64,000 bases of DNA from Sycon ciliatum (Eukaryota > Porifera > Calcarea > Leucosolenida > Sycettidae): assembly GCF_964019385.1 (NCBI RefSeq), contig NC_088653.1, positions 13,857,154 to 13,921,153 of the forward strand, in the 5' to 3' direction. The notes under the pieces were generated by a model. That model had not been told where the DNA came from. It did not search any database and was given only the letters and a program-made list of their open reading frames with translations. The translations under genes were made by a program, and so were the position numbers. This document shows positions 53,515 to 62,545 of this stretch, one piece after another. Every line of letters begins with the position of its first letter. Within the stretch, counting starts at the first letter, position 1.

Positions 53515-54226
53515 GTAGCCCTTTCTCAAAGGTGCTGGCCATTTTTTGCGCTTTTTTTGGCCCTTTTGGGAAAAGCCCGTTTCTTTCACCCTTTATTGCG
53601 TTTTTTTGGTGAATATCGCCCTTTCTGTGCTTTTTTACCTGAAAAAGTGCTAAAATCTGTTTGCTCATGCATGCGATCACTGTTTCCGAGTGCACCATGG
53701 TCCTTGGCACGCCGCTTTTCTGGGGGGGGGGGGGGGGGGGGGCAACAAGTAGTGTACCCGGTGTACACAATGCTGTAAAAAGTGGATTTCTTGAACTTTA
53801 CTTTCTGTTTTGCCTTTCGAGGACCCATGACTGGAAGAGCGCGTATTCATTTCTCAGCTTGTGTTCATATCTGAGTATGCATCATTGCTATGCTTCACTG
53901 AAAAAAGAGGTTTTGCCTATTTTCACTGAAAAAGAGCACCTTTGGCCTTTTTTCGCTGAAAAAATAGCACTTTTTGCCTGTTTTCACTGAAAAAAGAGCA
54001 CTTTTGCCTGTTTTAACTGAAAAAAGAGCATTTTTGCCTGGTTTCAGTAAAAAAAGGAGCACCTGTTGCCAGTTTTCACTGAAAAAGAGCACTTTTTGCC
54101 TGTTTTCACTGAAAAAAGAGCACTTTTTGCCTGTTTTCACTGAAAAAGAGCACTTTTCAGCATATTACGAGGGGCGCGAAAAGCACGAAGTGCGAATTAA
54201 CAGAGGACCTTTGGGAAAGGGCTAGC
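53515..54226. mobile_element. Element with 18-bp inverted ends and internal minisatellite
   Basis: The ends TAGCCCTTTCTCAAAGGT (53516-53533) and its inverted partner (54207-54224) differ at one base. A CGTGT duplication (53510-53514, 54227-54231) is likely, and removing the element gives the spacer seen at 9355-9375. No transposase is encoded. 53722-53742 is a run of 21 G. Confidence 0.68.
53893..54160. repeat. ~30-bp minisatellite
   Basis: About nine imperfect units of TTTTCACTGAAAAAAGAGCA followed by CTTTTTGCCTG, lying inside the inverted-end element. Open frames across it are products of the repeat. Confidence 0.85.
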
Positions 54227-54483
54227 CGTGTCTCACAGCCTGATGATAAATTGTCCTGTTTCAGGAAATCTCCATTTTAATTATGATAGTCCTGTGTACA
54301 CGTATGTATCTGCCAAATATCAGAAACTGCAACGAATCGCATAAGCCGTAGAACACAACGGGAGAATTACAAAATTATGGAAGAAGTTCGTGAGAACAAT
54401 TATTTGACTACATATTAAAAGAATAAACGCAAATCAAGCACTTTTGCATGAAACCTAGGTTTTATTATTCCAAAAAGATGCGT

Positions 54484-55480
54484 TCATGGTTTCGGGGAGA
54501 GTATTGTTGTAACATCCTTTGGAATCAGAGATTCTCGAACATTTTCTTTTGATTTCAAATTCATTGCAGTGTTACAGCCGAAACCAATCGATAGTCGGCT
54601 TTCATTCTTACGGGCACTGCCCCAATCATACAAAAGTTTAATCCTACTTAACATAGAGTGTGGCATAAAGGATTGAAAATCAGCTAGAATATTAAGGGAA
54701 AAAATGCTTGCAGAATCCACTAATCTTGTGCACAGCTCACAGCCAGCAATATCAATCGTCAAATCCTTCCACCAATCAATTTGATTTCCCACCAAAAAAG
54801 CTATGACATAAATGACCAACTTTCTGACATTTTCAAGCGGAAATACGGGTATTGAACCCATCTGTAAGCAATCGTGTATGCATATTATGTAGAAACATAA
54901 ACGAATGTGGGGGAAAGGTGAGGGGTGTACGACTCCATATAAGATGTTTAATTCATCGGTCCACGCCTCACTGCCAAACAAACGGTAACTGGACCACAAA
55001 TTTGTATACCCGGGGTATATAAATTGGATACAGTTGAGTATTGATTCTTGGCACAGCTTAGTGGGCGTGAGCGTCTCCCATGATGATCCGCTTTCTACTT
55101 TTATAACTAAATCTTCCTGATCTCCTTGAAAGTACACTGGATTTCGCCAGAAATAAAGTTTTTGACAACATTTGCAGCCCAATGGCTAGGACAATCGATA
55201 ACTGTTATCCGCAGATCTTTACGACAACCCAAGTGAAGTCTATCCAGTGCATGAACGAAGTTCTCTTCAGCTACATCATCAAATGGCTTCGACACATTAC
55301 TGCAACCTCCGAGATTGAAGATTATACTGGGGCATCTGCATAGGTCGTGGGTGGTCTAGCTCTCCAATAGTAAAGGGGAACAAATTTCAAATTCAAAACC
55401 TTTTGCATCGGAATAGCTTCGTCAAAGTCCTCATAATAACCGTGTATTTTGACCCGAAACATTAATTCTATATTGACCAT
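54484..55480 (-). pseudogene. MVNIE family, copy 9, frameshifted
   Basis: The start codon is at 55480 (MVNIELMFRVKIHGYYED). Frame changes near 55370 and 55165 divide it into three frames. The last (54484-55182) covers the whole C-terminal two-thirds with AGCELCTRLVDSASIF and ILSPKP. It has the 39-residue segment that copy 3 lacks. AATAAA lies just past the stop. Confidence 0.88.
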
Positions 55481-55778
55481 ATTCGACCTAATTGCTAGGA
55501 TAAAGCCAGCTTCAAACAAACTTGCAAGGTGTTGTGAAGGACACAGTCTGTATGAAACCGTCGATGTCGAAAGACCAGATTGTAGCTGCTCTGCTCTTTC
55601 AAATGAACCTGATTAACACTGACTTCTACTCTCTAGAAACCAAGTACTTATAGGTGAAAACAAAGGTGATTGATTATCTACAATTCTGTGTTAGCTTTTG
55701 CGTAGAAGATAGGTGACGGCTAAAACTTGTTGTACACGCAATCAGGCAAGTATGAGTAAGAATGTCCTCACATTCGGT

Positions 55779-55822
55779 GTGCAGGTTACTCTAGGCTTGC
55801 AGGTTACTCTAGGCGTGCGGGT
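55779..55822. repeat. 18-bp minisatellite, short allele
   Basis: Two full units and a partial one, paralogous to 2753-2814. Confidence 0.75.
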
Positions 55823-55864
55823 AAATAAACGTGCGTTGACAGCGTTGACTACTGAATGCAGGAA

Positions 55865-56960
55865 GGGTGTCGCAATGTGACATTTTTCTGAGAAATTTAG
55901 ACCTGCGCTGTACACTGTAGATATGAAATCCAGCCGTACTAATCGCGACAGAGGTATTCCAAGTAAAACCTCATACGCGGCTTCTGGTGGGCGAGAACTG
56001 CCAGGCGAGGGCTTAGAATAGTAGTAGAAATAGAAGCTACATGTAATCAGTCGGTAAGTGGGTGACTGTGGAGTCGGAATGTGCAGCATTTAGTACATAA
56101 TACAGGTGAAATGCTGATAATTCGAACCTCAAAATGCCAGCAAAAAACTTCTAATTATCCAGACATTATGATTATACAAACATGAACCCACAACTCAATA
56201 TGTATGTCAAAATGCTCTGATGGTCACGCAGAGTTGCGCTACGGACCTCAGACACAAATTTGACGGACACTGAACTAACCGGCACAGCCTGCTCATGTAA
56301 ACTGAACTGGCCAGTACAGTGTACAGTGAACTTCGAATTACACTTTCCTAACACAAATCTCACACATTTCCTATGTAAGTGGAATCTGTGGGACTTCTAA
56401 TTAACCGATCATGTCCAGTTCGAGGTTCGAATTATCAGAAAAAAATTATCTGGGTATCGTATTTACAGAAATCGGCCCTGGAAAAACTTCTATTTAAGCG
56501 GTATGTTCGAATTAAACCATATTCGAATTATCAGGATTCCACCTGTAGCACTGCCCCTCGGTGCCATGAAATTTCTCGGGAATAACAATTCAGTTGAAGC
56601 GCGTGTATTCGCCAAAGATGGTGCTAAGGTGCAAACCGACTCCCGCGTTGAATCTCTACAAACCTCTTTGGTGGTACAGCACGGCTATAGAAAATAATGT
56701 GATCGTCAGCGCTTCAGCCTGTTCCTTGCAGTGTGGTGAGTGGCACCACATGGTTGTATCGAGGGGACGTGAGGGAGGGTTGGCGACAAACTCGAAATTG
56801 AGCGCTGTGCCCGATCTCAACCAGCCACAAAATAACAGCGTACGGTGGTAAAGTGACTTGCTAAAATATTAGGGATGTCCAGAAACAGAAACCAGTTAGG
56901 GCCAGCAGACAGAGACGCTCGTTGACCGGACCGTCTGAGACGGAATTTATCAGTGCCAAT
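55865..56960. repeat. Spacer block duplicated at 2865-3930
   Basis: Near-identical to the block near the window start. No gene is seen. Confidence 0.7.
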
Positions 56961-57294
56961 GCAAGGCAGTCGGCTGCCGACTTCCTACCTATGGGCATAG
57001 GCGGGGGAGGGATGTTTTTCGGTGCCAAAGCACCCCCTCAAAAGTTTCAATCTCTGTTCGTGGCTGGTTCGAGAGAGACCGTAAACCGCGGACCGATGAT
57101 CACATGAGCAAATTTGCACATCGCGCACAGTAGCAAACCTTTATCAGATCAGGAAGTAGTAGGTAGATCTTTTGCAATTACTTTTCTTTCTTTTTATCAT
57201 AATTAAATTATGATTGGGTTGGATTAGACCCCATAAAATTGTTATGGGGTCTATCAAAACACGCTTCCGATTAGGACGTATTGTGCTACTGCAG
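56961..57294. other. Unassigned segment with hairpins
   Basis: Bases 57226-57252 form a perfect 11-bp stem AGACCCCATAA/TTATGGGGTCT with a 5-nt loop. Just before it is ATCATAAT-TAA-ATTATGAT. No gene is seen. It may be the end of an unidentified element. Confidence 0.4.
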
Positions 57295-57530
57295 TTCAAT
57301 TTTTTGTCTGATGATTGGACATTTAGCAATGAGACTTCTAGTCAAGGGCTACTCTGATTCGTGCCCACCATTCTCCAGCATTACGTGAGACCTCAGCAGA
57401 CTAAGCACATGATTTGTATCGCCCTCCACAGGTTTTGTTTCAAAATCAAATACGATGAAACTGCAGAGACTCGTGAAGGTTATGGGATAAACTGGATCTT
57501 GTGACTTTAAATTGTAGTTCTAGATTGACC
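57295..57530 (-). pseudogene. Start-codon remnant of the MVNIE family
   Basis: The minus strand at about 57530 reads M-V-N-L-E-L-Q-F-K-V-T, then diverges and stops after about 35 codons. It is paralogous to the remnant at 2220-2465. The family 5' flank with a perfect palindrome is upstream. Confidence 0.5.
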
Positions 57531-57603
57531 ATAATTCTCCGGAATTGCTAAGATAAGACAAGCTTCATGCAAACTACCCAGGAATTGTGAAGGACTCTTT
57601 GAA

Positions 57604-57615
57604 ACCGTCGACGGT
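57604..57615. promoter_or_regulatory. Palindrome ACCGTCGACGGT upstream of a gene remnant
   Basis: Perfect site preserved although the gene body downstream is gone. Confidence 0.45.
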
Positions 57616-57899
57616 GACCGACCAGATTTCAGTAGCTCTGCTCTTTCAAGTGAACCTGGTGAACACTGACTGCTTCTCTCTAGAAACCAAGTACTTATAG
57701 GTGAAAACAACAAAGGTGATGATTGTCTACTACTCTGTGTCAGCTCCTGCGTAGATAATAGGTGATAGATAGTCAAGACGTGATAGACACGCAATCGGTT
57801 AAGTATGACCGGGTAATTCATGTCCAATGCCTCTGATGACTACTAGAGCAGGAAGGCTGGTTGCAATGTAACATGTATGTTAGCACTATAGAATCTCTA

Positions 57900-58080
57900 C
57901 ACAGAATCTTTTATTTCATTTTCATTTTCATTTAACTTGTCATATTTTGCGTGTGCATTTGTGCCTTCTTGTTCTTTTATTCCATGGCTGGAAGCCCTCA
58001 TTCATAATTTGGTTGACACCATGCCATCCATGAATTGAGAATAATAATAATGATAATGAGAGGTTTATTCTAGCGGTGCC
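57900..58080 (+). mobile_element. Probable retroposon 3' end with AATAAT tail
   Basis: A short interruption of the spacer that ends with CCATGAATTGAGAATAATAA and an ATAATGATAATGAG run. Without an internal promoter or ORF its family cannot be named. Confidence 0.4.
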
Positions 58081-58504
58081 AATGGAGAACAAAACAAGTA
58101 AATTCTGACACGCGGCTTCTGTTGGGTAAGTGTCTAGTTTTGAAATAGACTTTTGAAGTGAAAAATCCTGTCGTCGATAAGGAGTTGAAAATGGATCCGG
58201 AAAGTGCAGAGTTTAGAACAATATATCTCCTTGTAATTCTTGGTTCGAACTCTTCATGTGATCAAAATTCAATTGATGGCCAAGTCACCGTCTGAAAGGA
58301 GCACACTCACGTTGAACATTTACAACATTTTTTGGTGCTTCTGTCCGATCAGCAGCGCTCCAACCTATCCTTGCCTATTTGTTATATAAGAAAACAGCAT
58401 GGTTGGCCTGGGCACGCGCGGGGGGGGGGGGTGGTAGATTGGAGACAGGCCCCAATTAGAGCTGTGCGGTATATAACCGGGTTATGAAACCAATAGACCT
58501 ATGG

Positions 58505-59261
58505 TGTTGTGTAACGCAAGCACAACAATTATTCACCACTACTAGTACTCCGCACATGCACAGAGCACTCACAACGGCGGACTCCGACAGTGGTGTAAAT
58601 AAAAGGACTGATACTTGGAAATGAATTAGTTAGGTAAGGATATAGAAAACAACAACACAATCTTGGGAGAGCTAATCAACCAGGAGAAATAAAACCGGAA
58701 CTCCACGGAACCGGCGGGGGCGGGGCAAGGCGACTTGGAGAAGCCCGGCTGACGTGTGCGAGTACGCACGCGGCGCGGTCAATGGGGCTTCGGCCAGCAA
58801 GCGTGGGGACGCTAACCTTTGCAGCAAGCGCAGCATGCAGATAAGGCAGAAGGCAAAAGCAATGCGCATGCTCGCAATAAAGACGCGTAGCTGAAAGCGC
58901 ATGACGTCAACATAACTCGTGAAAATGCCTACGCAAAAATGTGTTCGAAAAGTAACCGTGAGCTACGATGCAGGAAACGATCTCTGCGATCTGGCAGACG
59001 ATGAAACAATTTGAAACTAGACAAATTGACAGTCAGTGTGAGTCAGCGAAGGAAGGAAACATGAGAATAGAAAGAGAAGAAATGAACAGAGCAGGCGCGG
59101 AGAATGCAGAGTATGGATAACAGAACAGAACGGTAAGCAAAGTCTCAAAACGAAGAACACGACGTACAAATTCAAAATCTATAACTTGAAGCAATAAATA
59201 AACGTGCAGTATGGTATCAAATACTTGTGTAGAGGGGTGAGAGGCGAACTATTCTACTTCA
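58505..59261 (-). mobile_element. Gypsy-type LTR (3' LTR, approximate edges)
   Basis: On the minus strand a purine-rich tract (TATCAGGGGGAGAGG) directly follows the pol fragment. It is followed by TGAAGTAGAATAG, the expected LTR start. A TGTTGTG at 58505 on plus would be the matching ...CAACA end, giving about 757 bp. Array spacer resumes to the left of it. The left edge is uncertain because the 5' LTR is absent. Confidence 0.55.
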
Positions 59262-59288
59262 CCTCTCCCCCTGATACCATAGTCATAC

Positions 59289-59645
59289 TCACCCACGGTA
59301 ACGTGCTGGCGCCTGGAGCTTGACACGAGGTCGTAGCGCATATCCGCCAGTTGGAGCAACATCAATGGAGACACCAATACCATTGTCATCTTGCTCGTCA
59401 CTATTCAGGCTAGCCTCTGTGGCAGCTGCATCGGGAAGATCCTTCGTCAACAAGGCAATGTTGATAACCTTCTTGGACACTCGGCGGTTGTCCGGACTTG
59501 GCTTTTCAATCACCACAGTCGTTGGACTTACGATTGCTTTCACTTTCCCGCCACGCTCATAGGGTGCAAGGCGCTTCTGATGGCGATCTGGGCGCTGCAA
59601 CATCACGTGATCACCAACAGCATAGGGACAGTGTGACTCTTCCTC
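59289..59645 (-). pseudogene. Gypsy-type Pol C-terminal tail
   Basis: Reads CPYAVGDHVMLQRPDRH, RLAPYERGGKVKAIVSPTTV and near the end YALRPRVKLQAPARYRG. This is the post-integrase tail of a Ty3/Gypsy polyprotein. Everything upstream is replaced at 59645 by the paralogous block, so the element lost its 5' part when that block joined. Confidence 0.75.
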
Positions 59646-62545
59646 GCTATTTTCGAAATCAGGAAAGTGTGAGAAAGAATGTGCTGAATTTCGGTGTGCA
59701 GATGACATTCAGTGTCCAGTTTGAAAAACGTCCATGCACTGTTGTGACTAATATTCCAAGAAAGTACGCAATGTGACACGTTTGTGAGAAATTTAGACCA
59801 GCGCTCTACACAGAAGATATCAAATCCGGCCGTACCCTTGGAGACCGAGACATTCCACGCTGCTTCTGCTGGGCGAGCACTTACAATAATAATGGGAGGG
59901 GAAGCAACATGCAGTCATTCATTAACGGGCTTACTAGCTTACTAGCAGTGGTAGTAATGGGTAAAGCTCTAGCAGTGAGATCGGAAGCAAACACAAAGTC
60001 ACAATCTACACTGTCACTGGAAGTACAAACATTACTTTTCATAACTATGACTCCACATTGCATGCTGAGGTCGGCGTATTTGAGAAATTTTCTGGAAGAG
60101 CAACACTATAACATAAACGAAACTCTTTTTCGATGTGTTGAAGTGGTAATTCCCCTTTCAATCATTGTCATTGTGTGAACATCTGAGATTGAAATCGACG
60201 ACATCGGAGGAGAATCAATTTGCAGTTTGTTAAGGGGCTACAATGGTTTCTGATCATGAAGCATTTGGGATTATCACATGGCCAGTGATCGTTGGCCATA
60301 CTCCAGGGAATCAGCACCTTTCGCGCCGCGGGCAATAAACGGCGACATTGCCCGCAAAAAATATTTTATTTCAGTGATCGCGTAAGTACGACGACTCTCT
60401 AGACTTTATGTACGACTTTATGCCAAGTCGCACTGTAGCATTGAGACGAAGATGGAATTCCTTTTGGAGATGGACGTCCGGGAAATGGACAAGGGCTCGG
60501 ACGTCTGCCATGTGGCCCTTACAGGGATCATTTGTTCAGTAATGTCTTGCAGCGTTCCCTTCGATAAGCTTTTGGATAAAGATTCAGTTCTGCTCGATGC
60601 GGTACTGTGATCACAAACAATTATTTGGAATAGCACAACTTCAACTCATCATCGTGCTTTTGCTGAACCTACGATATGCAGATGACACAGGATTGTGTGC
60701 ATATCCATCAGAAGTGTTCACCCTCACCAATGCTGTTATTGACACTGGAAGAGAGAAGGGCCTGTCACTGAATCTGTCCAAAACCAAGATCATGCATATC
60801 GGAACCTGAACTGCTGGTGCAAACGATACTGCTCCAACGCCACTTGTGGTCGATGGAGAACGAATTGCAGAGGTGAGCAGTTTCAATTATCTCGGATCCT
60901 GGAAGACAACTAACGGTGATTGCAGCCTCGATATTCGATCAAGAATTGCCATGGCGAAAGAGCGTATGCTCCAGTTGGAAAGACCACAACACCTCCAGAC
61001 AGCTGAGAATCCGGATAATGCATGCTCTTGTGTGGTCTGTCCTGCTGTATGGAGCTGAGAGTTGGACTCTCCGGAAGACAGATGAACGACGAATACAGCC
61101 AGCAGAAATGAGGTGCTACCAACGTCTGCTCGGAGTATTCTAGTTGGAGAAGCACCCGAATGAAAGTATCCTGGTGAAGTTGGGAGTACAGAAACAGCTG
61201 CAAGCCAGGATCTCGATACCCAAACGGACCTATTTCGGGCAAACCTGCCGCCCGTCTGGCTTGGAGCTTGAACCTGACATGATGTTTGGGTTCGTGGATG
61301 GTAAGAGAAAGCGTGGTCGTCCGAAGATTTCCTTTGCTGACAATATCGTTTTGTGCACTGGTGCACTCGATGTTTTTTTCTCTTTTCAGACAGTTCACTT
61401 CCCCAACTGATTCTTTGAATTTGAAGTTCTCCCAATCCTTTCAAAACTTTATCACTCTCTTTCACTTCTGGTAGGGTCAAGAAACTGACCATAGGTGGTC
61501 TCCTGGGGGAGGGAGAAAGACCCAAGTGCCATTAGTATGTGTGGGATGTTTTGTGAGCTGCCTTTGGAGTCTGGGGATTTTTTCTCTTTTCATGAAGTTC
61601 ACTTCCCAAACTGATCCTTTGAATTTGAAATTTTCCCAATCCTTTGAAAAATTTATTTATTTTACTTTTATAATTTTTTCGACAACGCAGATGATGATGA
61701 TGATGATGATCGTGTGTTCTCAGATCCTCGCAAAGTCACTGCCTGTGTGTGGTCTTCCTGTGCAACGCAAAACTCGTACAAGGCTCATCTGTACTCTGCC
61801 CTCACCTTTGCTTGAACAACAAACACAACAATTCGTGAATGTTTTACAATGAAAAATATAGCTATCTGGAGCTGAAAACAAAGAAACATTGTCCTGAGAA
61901 TTGCACACCAGGGAGTCGTCAAAATGCAGTACTGTATTTGACAATTACTGATACACATGTAAACATGAAGAAACTCTTTGTGGTAGCACTCTTAATTTAT
62001 CATCTGAAATTATGATTCTGCTGCGTATTGTTGTGGTTGCCATGTATATTGCAATGACGAATTCTGTCTTCTTCCGGCAACCACAGAACATATTATCACT
62101 TGCCGGATCTCTCCTGGCAGCCCTAGTAATAGGCGCTTCTGCTATTGTGTTGTGTTTCTATTCTTAGTTTTACTTGTGTGACGGTGAACCAGTCTGTTTG
62201 TCTGGCTGTATTGCCATCATGGACGGAAGATCAATACCATAATGGACAGCACATAGTCGATACAAGCCTTGCATTGACTTAGCATCTAGTGAATGCATTG
62301 ACTGACAACATTCAGAGTAATGACTACTATTTAGTAATGCTAGTCGTCACCCCATCTAGGTCTGAGATCTAAGGCAAACAGACTGCTCTGTCACTGGAAG
62401 TGCAACAAACCAGACGGCGTCCAAAATACATAATGACAAGACAGTGCATGTTGATCTAGAGCCACGATACGCATCATTTTATTCACAGCGTCCTCGGTAT
62501 TGCAAACTCTTTTTTGGATAGGATAGACCAGTGCATGAATAGAGG
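59645..62545. repeat. Large paralogous block, duplicate of 22150-25515
   Basis: Contains the same 5'-flank sequence, RTE fragment, microsatellite and spacer, but lacks the tRNA-SINE units. It is bounded by Gypsy sequence on the left and the THAP transposon on the right. Confidence 0.8.
60655..61410 (+). pseudogene. RTE-type LINE RT C-terminus fragment (paralog of 23205)
   Basis: LRYADDTGLCAYPSE, KGLSLNLSKTKIMHIG, a TGA at the same place as in its paralog, FNYLGSWKTTNG, then SWTLRKTDERRIQPAEMRCY and finally GKRKRGRPKISFADNIV. It is better preserved than the 23.2-kb copy, which has an extra insertion near 23620. Confidence 0.8.

Noticed and set aside
53455-54225. Lysine- and glycine-rich or FSLKK-repeat proteins
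   Set aside because: Products of the G run and the A/T-rich minisatellite within a non-coding element.
58672-58902. Minus-strand 76-codon gene within the LTR
   Set aside because: No domain, and its position lies within a Gypsy LTR.
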